From: an uncultured Spirochaetaceae bacterium | GTDB taxonomy: Bacteria; Spirochaetota; Spirochaetia; Sphaerochaetales; Sphaerochaetaceae | Length of the DNA stretch: 64,000 nt | NCBI GenBank assembly: GCA_900315435.1 | Contig: OMYY01000013.1 | Coordinates: 1 to 64,000 of the forward strand | Direction: 5' to 3' | Part shown: positions 18,119 through 25,096 of the stretch, piece after piece | Numbering within the stretch: the first letter of the stretch is position 1 | How the letters are laid out: the number at the start of each line of letters is the position of its first letter | The notes under the pieces: model-generated | Database searches by the model: none | What the model was told of the DNA's origin: nothing | What the model saw: only the letters and a program-made list of their open reading frames with translations | Program-made: the position numbers and the translations under genes

Positions 18119-18763
18119 ATGAGTGCAACCGAGAAACAAACGGAATTCAAGATTGGACAGCACATCGTCTATCCCCTGCAGGGTGTCGGTATCGTGAAGG
18201 CTGTTCAGGAGCGCTCTTTCAACGGAGCCCCCACCCTTTACTACAACATCTACCTGAAGTCGTCCGACATGACGGTCATGGTTCCTGTCAAGAAAGCATC
18301 GGAAATCGGCATCCGTGCCATTGTCAACGCCGACGAGGCGATGAAAGCCATCGAGGAGATCAACGCCAAGGACGACTCCGCCCCTCCTTCGGACTGGAAA
18401 GACCGCTACCGGATGAACATGGACCTGCTCAAGGAAGGTTCCATCGCTTCTTTCGCCAAGGTCGTCCATTCGCTGTACTCCCGCAGCAAGGTCAAGGAAC
18501 TTCCGGTCCAAGAACGCAGGCTTTATGAAAGCGCGCTGGTCCTGCTGATTGACGAGGCCTCGTTTGCCACCGGCAAGAGCCCGGACGAGATCAAGAAAAT
18601 GATCTTCTCCAAGCTGGAGCCGGACCTTCCCGCCAAGCAGGTTGGCATTCCGTTGCAGAAACCGCTTGATGACGGTGACGACGCCGATCTCGAGTCCTTC
18701 AGGGAAGACGCCGAAGCCGAAGAGGCTGATGACGACGATCGGGACGACGACGAGGAAATCTGA
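18119..18763 (+). CDS. carD: CarD-like RNA polymerase-binding regulator
   Basis: 214 residues. The N-terminal CarD/TRCF RNA-polymerase-interaction domain (FKIGQHIVYPLQGVGIVKAV onward) is followed by the helical CarD DNA-contacting domain (WKDRYRMNMDLL, LYSRSKVKELPVQERRLYE). CarD stabilises open promoter complexes, notably at rRNA promoters. The last 45 residues are a very acidic tail (EEADDDDRDDDEE), longer than in Mycobacterium CarD. An upstream ATG at 18101 lies inside the promoter and is rejected. The stop overlaps the ispD start (TGATG). Confidence 0.93.
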   Translation: MSATEKQTEFKIGQHIVYPLQGVGIVKAVQERSFNGAPTLYYNIYLKSSDMTVMVPVKKASEIGIRAIVNADEAMKAIEEINAKDDSAPPSDWKDRYRMNMDLLKEGSIASFAKVVHSLYSRSKVKELPVQERRLYESALVLLIDEASFATGKSPDEIKKMIFSKLEPDLPAKQVGIPLQKPLDDGDDADLESFREDAEAEEADDDDRDDDEEI

Positions 18764-19557
18764 TGGCTTTTCCCCCCTTCGCCGCCATCATCACCGCCGC
18801 AGGCAGAAGCGAACGCTTTTCCGGTGGACAGGTAAAAAAAGAATATCTTTCCATTGACGGGGAAACGGTCCTGCACAGGGCCGTCTCTCCCTTTCTTGCC
18901 TTACCCGGCATCCAGCTGGTGGTCGTCACCTGCCCCCCGGGGGAACAGGATGAATGCGCCGTCGCCTTGGGCGACCTGTTCGACCACCAGAGCGTTCCGA
19001 CCATGATCTGCGACGGGGATACCACCCGCCAAGGCAGCGTCCTGAAGGCGCTTGACCTGGTCAGAAAAATCGGCATTCCCGTAGCGTATGTCGCCATCCA
19101 TGACGGAGCCCGTTGTTTCGTCACCAGCGACCTGATCATCCAGACCCTTGCCACCGCCACCGTTTTTGGCGGGGCAGCTCCGGCACTGCCGCTTGTCGAC
19201 GCCCCGAAGAGCATCGACGAGCAGGGAGTGATTGTCAGCCATCTGGACAGGCATGCCACCATCGGCGTCCAGACTCCGCAAATCTTCCACTTCCCTGAAA
19301 TCCTCAAGGCCCACCGGATGGTCAAGGACAACGGAAAGAACTATATCGACGATACCGAAATCTTCACCGACTGCGGCTACAAGGTAGGTGTCTGCATGGG
19401 CGAGCGCACCAACAGGAAAATCACCTACCTTGAGGAAATCCCCAACGCAAAGGAGCAAATCGAACAGTATCTGCAAACCCGGGCAAAGGGATTGGAAGCA
19501 AAGAAGGCCCACGAAGAGCTGGAAAGGGCCATTCTGGAGAGCAAGGAGACGACATGA
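18763..19557 (+). CDS. ispD: 2-C-methyl-D-erythritol 4-phosphate cytidylyltransferase
   Basis: 264 residues. MEP-pathway enzyme joining CTP to methylerythritol phosphate. Nucleotide-binding start AAIITAAGRSERFSGG, then VKKEYLSIDG; RQGSVLKAL; AIHDGARCFV; and GVQTPQIF, all IspD landmarks. A C-terminal extension of about 25 charged residues is unusual. It is coupled on both sides: one-base overlap with carD and an ATGA overlap with ispF. The carD-ispD-ispF order is also known from mycobacteria. Confidence 0.95.
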   Translation: MAFPPFAAIITAAGRSERFSGGQVKKEYLSIDGETVLHRAVSPFLALPGIQLVVVTCPPGEQDECAVALGDLFDHQSVPTMICDGDTTRQGSVLKALDLVRKIGIPVAYVAIHDGARCFVTSDLIIQTLATATVFGGAAPALPLVDAPKSIDEQGVIVSHLDRHATIGVQTPQIFHFPEILKAHRMVKDNGKNYIDDTEIFTDCGYKVGVCMGERTNRKITYLEEIPNAKEQIEQYLQTRAKGLEAKKAHEELERAILESKETT

Positions 19558-20003
19558 GAATCGGCAACGGGTGGGACCTGCACCGTCTTGTTCCGGGAAG
19601 AAAGTTGATGCTGGGGGGCTATCAGGTCCCCAGTCCCGTCGGAGAAGCAGGACACAGCGATGGCGACGTCCTGATCCACGCCATCATCGACGCCATCTAC
19701 GGAGCCTTGGCCGATGGAGATATCGGCAGCCATTATCCGGACACCGACCCCCGCTACAAGGGAATCGATTCCCAAAAGCTGCTGGAAGACACCATGGCCC
19801 ACCTGGGAACCCACCACATCGAGAATCTGGACAGCACGGTGATCCTGCAGAGCCCGAAGCTTCGCGACCACATCGATTCCATCCGTGCAAGCCTTGCGCA
19901 GACCACCGGACTGAGCATCGAGCAGATTTCGGTCAAGGCAAAGACCACCGAGCACTTGCTGGAGGATGCCGTCATCGCGCAGGCGACCGTCCTCCTCTCC
20001 TGA
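19554..20003 (+). CDS. ispF: 2-C-methyl-D-erythritol 2,4-cyclodiphosphate synthase
   Basis: 149 residues, normal IspF length. Forms the cyclodiphosphate in the MEP isoprenoid pathway. Zinc ligands are Asp8 and His10 in GWDLHRL and the His of GHSDGDVLIHAI; DGDIGSHYPDTDP and SVKAKTTEHL complete the family pattern. Its start overlaps the ispD stop, so carD, ispD and ispF form one operon. Confidence 0.96.
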   Translation: MRIGNGWDLHRLVPGRKLMLGGYQVPSPVGEAGHSDGDVLIHAIIDAIYGALADGDIGSHYPDTDPRYKGIDSQKLLEDTMAHLGTHHIENLDSTVILQSPKLRDHIDSIRASLAQTTGLSIEQISVKAKTTEHLLEDAVIAQATVLLS

Positions 20004-20025
20004 CTGAAAAACACCTTTGCACCTC

Positions 20026-20054
20026 TTGCATAGAAAAAAGAATCCGGGTATTAT
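20026..20054 (+). promoter_or_regulatory. Predicted tRNA-Leu promoter
   Basis: TTGCAT at 20026-20031, spacer 17, TATTAT at 20049-20054, followed by the tRNA at 20082. Confidence 0.6.
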
Positions 20055-20081
20055 CAGGGACTGTCAGCCGAAAGGCGAAAT

Positions 20082-20165
20082 GCCCAGGTGGCGGAATTGG
20101 TAGACGCACTTGGTTCAGGTCCAAGCTCTGTCAAAGGAATGGAAGTTCGAGTCTTCTCCTGGGCA
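20082..20165 (+). tRNA. tRNA-Leu (anticodon CAG)
   Basis: Acceptor arms GCCCAGG (20082-20088) and CCTGGGC (20158-20164) pair fully, with discriminator A. The anticodon stem CTTGG/CCAAG holds the loop TTCAGGT, giving anticodon CAG for codon CUG. A long class II variable arm and the T-loop TTCGAGT are present. The 3' CCA is not encoded (CCT follows). Confidence 0.97.
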
Positions 20166-20170
20166 CCTCA

Positions 20171-20196
20171 GCATCCGAGCAATCGGATGCTTTTTT
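20171..20196 (+). terminator. Rho-independent terminator after tRNA-Leu
   Basis: GCATCCGA, loop GCAA, TCGGATGC (20171-20190), then six T. Confidence 0.93.
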
Positions 20197-20208
20197 GTAT
20201 CCGACGCC

Positions 20209-20237
20209 TTGTCCAAACAAACCCTTGCAACTACCAT
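20209..20237 (+). promoter_or_regulatory. Predicted leaderless promoter of the CDF gene
   Basis: TTGTCC at 20209-20214, spacer 17, TACCAT at 20232-20237; the ATG at 20244 is six bases later. Confidence 0.5.
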
Positions 20238-20243
20238 GGAACC

Positions 20244-21356
20244 ATGCGTAGCACAAGGGAAACCACCATCATCCGCACCAGTGCCATCGGCATCCTCGCC
20301 AACTTGGTGCTGGCCGCATTCAAGGCTTTTGTAGGCTTGGCAACCGGGTCGATCGCCGTCATTCTGGACGCGGTCAACAATCTCTCCGACGCCATGAGCA
20401 GCGTCACCACCATCATCGGTACCCGACTGGCAGGCAAGGCTCCCGACAAGAAACATCCTTTCGGCTATGGCCGCATCGAGTATCTTTCGGCTACCATCGT
20501 CGCCGTCATCGTCCTCTACTCCGGCATCACGAGCGCGGTAGAATCGGTCAAGAAAATCTTCCACCCCGAAGCGGCGACCTACACCGACATTTCCTTGCTG
20601 ATCATCGCCGTGGCGGTGCTGGTCAAACTGCTTCTCGGCACCTACGTCCAGCACCAAGGGAAAAAGGTCAACTCCGACTCTCTGGTGGCCAGCGGAGCTG
20701 ACGCCAAGTTCGATGCGATTCTTTCCCTTTCCGTCTTCGTCTGCGCCCTGCTCTCCCGCTTCACCGGCCTTTCGCTCGAGGCTTATGTCGGCGTCCTGAT
20801 TGCGGCCATGATCATCAAGAGCGGCATCGAAATGACCGGGAAGACGACGAGCGAGATGCTGGGCGAACGTGCCTCCAGCGAGCTCTCGAAGGGCATCAAG
20901 GCGGTTCTCGAGGAGAACGACCGCGTCAGGGGAGCCTACGACCTGGTGCTGAACAACTATGGTCCCGACCAGTACATCGCCTCGGTCCACATCGAGGTGC
21001 CCGACACCATGACCGCCTGTGAGATCGACTCCCTGAGCCTGGAACTCTCCCGCAAGGTCTACCAGAAGTGCCATGTGGTCCTCTCTGCCATCGGCATCTA
21101 CGCTTCCAACACCGCAGACCCGGCATCGAAAGCGATGAGAGAGGCGGTAGAAGCGCTGGCCAAAGGTTTGGAAGGCGTCCTCCAGATCCATGGCTTCCAT
21201 CTGAATGCGAAAGAGAAACAAGTCAAGTTCGACATCGTGGTGGACTACGCGGTCAAGGACAAGGAGGCGCTGGTCTCCCACATGCAGGAACTCTGCCGGA
21301 AGAAGTGGCCGGACTACAGCTTCCAGGTCAACCAGGATTTCGACATCAGCGATTGA
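20244..21356 (+). CDS. Cation diffusion facilitator (CDF) metal exporter
   Basis: 370 residues. Six transmembrane segments in the first 210 residues, then a cytoplasmic ferredoxin-like domain. The first half of the transport site is in DAVNNLSDAMSS and the second in ASGADAKFDAI (Asp/Asp rather than His/Asp, as in manganese- or iron-type CDFs); HPFGYGRIEYL follows TM2. A second, duplicated C-terminal domain (about 290-370) is present. Likely exports Mn, Fe or Zn; the metal is inferred. It has no ribosome binding site and a -10 six bases before the ATG. It ends two bases from the convergent EAL gene. Confidence 0.92.
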   Translation: MRSTRETTIIRTSAIGILANLVLAAFKAFVGLATGSIAVILDAVNNLSDAMSSVTTIIGTRLAGKAPDKKHPFGYGRIEYLSATIVAVIVLYSGITSAVESVKKIFHPEAATYTDISLLIIAVAVLVKLLLGTYVQHQGKKVNSDSLVASGADAKFDAILSLSVFVCALLSRFTGLSLEAYVGVLIAAMIIKSGIEMTGKTTSEMLGERASSELSKGIKAVLEENDRVRGAYDLVLNNYGPDQYIASVHIEVPDTMTACEIDSLSLELSRKVYQKCHVVLSAIGIYASNTADPASKAMREAVEALAKGLEGVLQIHGFHLNAKEKQVKFDIVVDYAVKDKEALVSHMQELCRKKWPDYSFQVNQDFDISD

Positions 21357-21358
21357 AA

Positions 21359-23014
21359 TCAGGCGATGGAGGTTGCCTGCTTTTGCCCGCTCATCAGGGC
21401 GAAGAACTGCTCTGCCGCCATCGGCCTTCCGTAATGGAAGCCTTGGGCATACTGGCAACCAAGCTCCTCGAGCATCTTCGCCTGGGTCTCGCTCTCCACA
21501 CCCTCGGCAATCACCGGCACCCGCATGTCGTTGGCGATATGGAGCACGTCACGAATGATCGCGGGCCGCTCCGTCTCCAGCTGCAGGAACTGCATGTCCA
21601 GCTTCAGCACGTCAATCGGCAGCAGCGCCAGCATGTTCAACGACGAGCAACCGCTGCCGAAGTCGTCCATCTCGATCCGATAGCCAAGGCTCCTCAGCTG
21701 GCTCACCAGCTGGACCAGCCGGCTCGGCTCACGCGTGTATGCGCTCTCCGTCACTTCAAGATTCAGGTCCCTCGGCTCCAGGCCGTAGTGTTCCACGATG
21801 CTGTGGATCGTCCCGACCAAGTCCGGCATGCCGACGTCAACCCGGCTGATATTGGTGGAGATCGGGACACAGGAACCCAGGCTCTCCTTCCAGCTCCGGA
21901 TCTGGCTTGCGACACAATTCCAGATATAGTTGTCTAGGGCGCTGATCAGCCCGTTCCTCTCGAAGAGGGGGATGAATCGGTCAGGAGTAAGGAAGCCAAG
22001 ACGGGGATGATTCCAGCGGACCAAGGCCTCGGCACCGACGAGAGCGCGGCCGCTGATCCGGAACTTGGGCTGGTAGCGGATGACAAACTGACGCTCCTCA
22101 ATGGCACGGGGAGTATCCCCCACCAACCGCATCTCCTCCATCTGCGCCTTGTGCAAATCGGAGTCGAAAAAGCAGTACGGCTTGTTGAAGTTCTCACGGG
22201 CGCGGTCGCAGGCGAAATTGGCCCGCTCGAAGGCAGTCGCCACGGGCAGCTCATGCCCGATGGGCGCATAGATACCGCTCCGCACCTGCACCTGTGGCAG
22301 GTCGCGCATCTGACGGAGCGGTTCCAGAACCTGCCTGAGCAATTGAGGCCAGTCTTCCTGGTGGGGAACCAGGACGAGGAAGCAGTCGGGCTTCCCTCCT
22401 CCGACGATGCCGCCCATCTTCGAGAAACGGACCTTGACCAGGCTGGCCAGGATACGGAGCATGTTGTCGCTTACCTCCGGGCCATACAGGTCCCGGAACA
22501 TGCGGAAATGGTCGATGTTGAGCACCAACGCATCGTAGCTCAATCCCGGGTTTGCCTTCATCAGCTTTTCCGCATACGGGAAGAAGACTTCGCGGGTGTA
22601 GACTCCGGTCAGGTGGTCATGCTCGCTCAGGCGCAACAGGCGGTTCTCGCAACCCTGGCGGATCGCCCGCTCGATCTTCAGCCGGACCAGCCTCGGGTCC
22701 GAGGGAAACACGATGAAATCCTGGGCCCCTTGGGACAGGGCGTCAAATTCGTCCTCGCTCCGTTCAGAGAGGGCAATCAGGACACAATCGCCCGAACGCC
22801 CCTTCATCGCGGAAAGCAGGGCGCCCTCGACCAGCAATGCATCGACATTCCGTCCTGGACCCTGAAGGATCGAAGCCGCTTCATCTACCGTGCTGGAGAG
22901 TAAAAGCTGATAGGTGGGTTCACAGATTGAGGAAACAAGCTTTCTGCGGAACTCACTGGAATCCACAATCAAGAGCGTATTGCGGACGCCCTGTCCTTTC
23001 GTGATGTCTTCCAT
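21359..23014 (-). CDS. EAL-domain protein with degenerate receiver and degenerate GGDEF
   Basis: 551 residues, no membrane segment. Residues 10-120 look like a receiver domain whose phosphoacceptor position reads DALLVEG (Glu in place of Asp). Residues 130-290 are a GGDEF fold (EHDHLTGVYTREVF), but the GGDEF signature reads GGGKPDCF, so no cyclase activity is expected. Residues 300-545 are an EAL domain with all main motifs: GAEALVRW, NISRVDV, LEVTES, MDDFGSG, KLDMQF and AEGVES. It probably hydrolyses cyclic di-GMP. Start at 23014; a promoter -10 is ten bases upstream. Confidence 0.93.
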   Translation of the reverse strand: MEDITKGQGVRNTLLIVDSSEFRRKLVSSICEPTYQLLLSSTVDEAASILQGPGRNVDALLVEGALLSAMKGRSGDCVLIALSERSEDEFDALSQGAQDFIVFPSDPRLVRLKIERAIRQGCENRLLRLSEHDHLTGVYTREVFFPYAEKLMKANPGLSYDALVLNIDHFRMFRDLYGPEVSDNMLRILASLVKVRFSKMGGIVGGGKPDCFLVLVPHQEDWPQLLRQVLEPLRQMRDLPQVQVRSGIYAPIGHELPVATAFERANFACDRARENFNKPYCFFDSDLHKAQMEEMRLVGDTPRAIEERQFVIRYQPKFRISGRALVGAEALVRWNHPRLGFLTPDRFIPLFERNGLISALDNYIWNCVASQIRSWKESLGSCVPISTNISRVDVGMPDLVGTIHSIVEHYGLEPRDLNLEVTESAYTREPSRLVQLVSQLRSLGYRIEMDDFGSGCSSLNMLALLPIDVLKLDMQFLQLETERPAIIRDVLHIANDMRVPVIAEGVESETQAKMLEELGCQYAQGFHYGRPMAAEQFFALMSGQKQATSIA

Positions 23015-23024
23015 GGTGAACACC

Positions 23025-23053
23025 ACTGTAACATGTGTCACATCTTTTCTCAA
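23025..23053 (-). promoter_or_regulatory. Predicted promoter of the EAL gene
   Basis: Minus strand TTGAGA (23053-23048), spacer 17, TACAGT (23030-23025), then ten bases to the ATG, giving a leader of about three bases. Confidence 0.5.
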
Positions 23054-23061
23054 GAGCATTG

Positions 23062-23090
23062 TTGACAGTTTTTTGCGTATTGGCCAGAAT
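23062..23090 (+). promoter_or_regulatory. Predicted promoter of the OhrR-like gene
   Basis: TTGACA at 23062-23067, spacer 17, CAGAAT at 23085-23090. Transcription would start near 23097, at the edge of the operator. Confidence 0.55.
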
Positions 23091-23098
23091 ATGAAATT

Positions 23099-23112
23099 AA
23101 TTGCATGCAATT
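23099..23112. promoter_or_regulatory. Probable autoregulatory operator
   Basis: AATTGCATGCAATT is a perfect 14-base palindrome just after the predicted transcription start and before the ribosome binding site. Its AATT-n-AATT form resembles known OhrR/MarR operators. Confidence 0.6.
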
Positions 23113-23124
23113 CAATGGAGTGCC

Positions 23125-23649
23125 ATGATGGACAGTGACGACCCCCTGAGACTCGAAAACCAGCTTTGCTTTCCGCTCTATGCGGCGGCACGTGAGATCA
23201 TCCGTGCCTACACACCTCTGCTGGAGAAGCTGGATTTGACCTACACCCAGTACATCACCATGATGGTCCTGTGGGAAAAGCGGCAGGTCAGCGTCAAGGA
23301 GATCGGAGAGTTGCTTTTCCTGGATTCAGGCACCCTTACCCCCCTTTTGAAGAAACTTGAGTCAAAAGGGTACCTGACCCGCAAGCGGAGCAGGGACGAC
23401 GAGCGGTCGCTCGTGGTCACCGTCACCGACCGGGGCCTGCTGCTGAAACAGGAAGCCCGTTCGATCCCCAAGGCGATGCTGGCCTGTTTCCAACTCTCCC
23501 CGGAGGAGGCGAAAACCCTTTACCGGTTGCTCTACAGGCTGATCGATACGGCGAGAAAGGATACAGAAAAAGGGCTCGTTTCCGAGCCCCTGCATGTCAC
23601 GCGAGTCAAACCAGTCAGTCCTCAGCAGGCAACCGGTAGATTCTCCTGA
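23125..23649 (+). CDS. OhrR-type MarR family peroxide-sensing regulator
   Basis: 174 residues. The start LENQLCFPLYAAAREIIRAYTP is the OhrR signature, with the peroxide-reactive Cys near residue 15 and Tyr residues that bind its sulfenate; LDLTYTQYITMMVLWE follows. The winged helix spans about 55-110 (SGTLTPLLKKLESKGYL, KRSRDDERS). It should repress organic-peroxide defence genes; no ohr gene is next to it. TGGAG precedes the ATG pair at 23125/23128. The C-terminus is about 25 residues longer than usual and runs through the terminator of the convergent gene. Confidence 0.9.
   Translation: MMDSDDPLRLENQLCFPLYAAAREIIRAYTPLLEKLDLTYTQYITMMVLWEKRQVSVKEIGELLFLDSGTLTPLLKKLESKGYLTRKRSRDDERSLVVTVTDRGLLLKQEARSIPKAMLACFQLSPEEAKTLYRLLYRLIDTARKDTEKGLVSEPLHVTRVKPVSPQQATGRFS
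23563..23590 (-). terminator. Terminator of the XRE gene, embedded in the OhrR-like coding sequence
   Basis: Minus strand GGGCTCG, loop GAAA, CGAGCCC (23572-23589), then TTTTTCTG. It lies 25 bases after the stop of the XRE gene. Confidence 0.8.
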
Positions 23650-23977
23650 CAAGTTTCATGTCCTCTTCCGACGAATGGGACATGGCAAGCACGACATCAA
23701 GGGGAATCAGCTTCTGATTCGCGCCTTGAGCTCCTCTGGACTCCTCCGCCATGTTCACCAATTCTTCGCCCGTCGTCAGATACTCAACCGTTGTGTCAAG
23801 AATTTTCGCGATCTTGCAAGCAGTTGTCACTGAAGGATAGATCTGTCGCGAGCGCTGAGTGATGAGCAGGGGATAACTGAGGTCCAGTCTCTCCGTTATC
23901 GACTTGATCGAAAAGCCCTTGGACTTCCTCTCTTTGTCGAAACGTTCCCAGAATTTCTCTGCACCAGCTCCTTTCAT
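23615..23977 (-). CDS. XRE-family helix-turn-helix protein
   Basis: 120 residues. A helix-turn-helix of the Cro/C1 type covers about 8-70: GFSIKSITERLDLSYPLLITQRSR then PSVTTACKIAKILDTTVEYLTTGE, the usual ending of XRE domains. The C-terminal 45 residues are a short helical tail. It probably binds DNA as a dimer; the target is unknown. It overlaps the convergent OhrR-like gene by 35 bases. No ribosome binding site is evident; TATTAC lies seven bases before the ATG, but with a poor -35. Confidence 0.85.
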   Translation of the reverse strand: MKGAGAEKFWERFDKERKSKGFSIKSITERLDLSYPLLITQRSRQIYPSVTTACKIAKILDTTVEYLTTGEELVNMAEESRGAQGANQKLIPLDVVLAMSHSSEEDMKLVRRIYRLPAED

Positions 23978-24143
23978 ACGTTAAGTAATAGCATAACTCG
24001 TCGAGACTTGACTACTCTTAATATCTCTATTTTCCTTTGAATTTATCGCAATCTTCTCAAATGCATATGGAATATTTTGTGCTTTCTTCACATGAGTCGA
24101 AAATTTTCCACCCAATTGACTGGATTCGGAGAAGCAGGGCGTG

Positions 24144-24172
24144 TTGACCTTGCTGGCGGCTCTCCATACCAT
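24144..24172 (+). promoter_or_regulatory. Predicted leaderless ybaK promoter
   Basis: TTGACC at 24144-24149, spacer 17, TACCAT at 24167-24172; the ATG at 24179 is six bases later. Confidence 0.55.
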
Positions 24173-24178
24173 CATCTT

Positions 24179-24652
24179 ATGCATAAAACAAATGCCATGA
24201 GAATTCTGGAATCCCTCGGCATCTCCTATACGACACAGAGTTACGATTGGGATGAAGACCATATCGATGCGAAACACGTCTGCGAGGAGCTACACCTCGA
24301 CCCCGAACAAGTCTTCAAGACAATCGTGCTGGAAGATAGCGACAAACAGAAATTTGTCTTCTGTCTGCCTGCCGAGTCTGTCATAAGTATGAAACGCGTC
24401 AGAGAAATCACCGGAAGCAAAACCATCGACCTGCTCCCGTTGAAAGACTTGCAGAAAACCACCGGATACATCCGTGGCGGTTGTTCGCCGCTCGGGATGA
24501 TCCGGAAATTCCCTACCTATATTGAAGAGACGGCCCAGCTGTTCGACACGATTTACGTCAGTGCCGGCATGCGAGGACTACAACTTTGCCTGAGGCCAGA
24601 CGACCTGCTGAAGGCCGCCGAGGCCACGTGGGCCGATTTCACTCAAGCGTAG
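24179..24652 (+). CDS. ybaK: Cys-tRNA(Pro)/Cys-tRNA(Cys) deacylase, YbaK family
   Basis: 157 residues, usual length. Trans-editing enzyme that removes Cys from mischarged tRNA(Pro). Landmarks: VFKTIVLED (lysine near the active site), FCLPAESVISMKRV, RGGCSPLGMIRKFPTYIEE (GxxSPxG active-site loop), and VSAGMRGLQLCL. There is no ribosome binding site before the ATG; a well-formed promoter places the transcription start at or next to the start codon. Its end overlaps the convergent ridA gene by 14 bases. Confidence 0.94.
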   Translation: MHKTNAMRILESLGISYTTQSYDWDEDHIDAKHVCEELHLDPEQVFKTIVLEDSDKQKFVFCLPAESVISMKRVREITGSKTIDLLPLKDLQKTTGYIRGGCSPLGMIRKFPTYIEETAQLFDTIYVSAGMRGLQLCLRPDDLLKAAEATWADFTQA

Positions 24653-25016
24653 CGATCGCCTCGATCTCCACCAAAGCGTCCTTGGGAAGCCTAGCGACCT
24701 GCACGGCGCTACGAGCGGGATAGACTCCCGAGAAGAAGGTGGCATAGACCCCGTTCATTGCGGCGAAGTCGTTCATGTCCTTCAGGAAGACGGTGGTCTT
24801 GACGACGGCGTCCATCGTCAGGCCTGCTGCCTCAAGCTGGAAGCGCAGGTTGGCAAGCGACTGCCGGGTCTGCTCCTCGATCGTCCCGGCCATGGCGCCA
24901 CTATTCGCGTCGATGGGAAGCTGTCCACTGACAAACAGGAGGCCGCCAGCCTTCACGGCCGGGCTGTAAGGGCCAATGGCGGCCGGTCCCTTTTCGGATA
25001 CAATGCGTTCTTTCAT
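24639..25016 (-). CDS. ridA: RidA family enamine/imine deaminase
   Basis: 125 residues, standard RidA size. Hydrolyses reactive 2-aminoacrylate and related imines made by PLP enzymes. GPYSPAVKAGGLLFVSGQLP, VVKTTVFLKDMNDFAAMN and YPARSAVQVARLPKDALVEIE match the family, with the catalytic Arg in PARSA. AAGGAG is six bases before the ATG at 25016. Its promoter (TCAACA-17-TATGAT on the minus strand) overlaps the -35 of the divergent ABC exporter promoter. Confidence 0.96.
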   Translation of the reverse strand: MKERIVSEKGPAAIGPYSPAVKAGGLLFVSGQLPIDANSGAMAGTIEEQTRQSLANLRFQLEAAGLTMDAVVKTTVFLKDMNDFAAMNGVYATFFSGVYPARSAVQVARLPKDALVEIEAIATLE

Positions 25017-25060
25017 GGAATCTCCTTCTTCCCCCATCATAGCATACCTGGCCGAGTCTG

Positions 25061-25089
25061 TTGACTCTCCCGTATCGGAAAGGAACAAT
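25061..25089 (+). promoter_or_regulatory. Predicted leaderless promoter of the ABC exporter operon
   Basis: TTGACT at 25061-25066, spacer 17, AACAAT at 25084-25089; the ATG at 25097 is seven bases later. Confidence 0.5.
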
Positions 25090-25096
25090 AGCTCGT

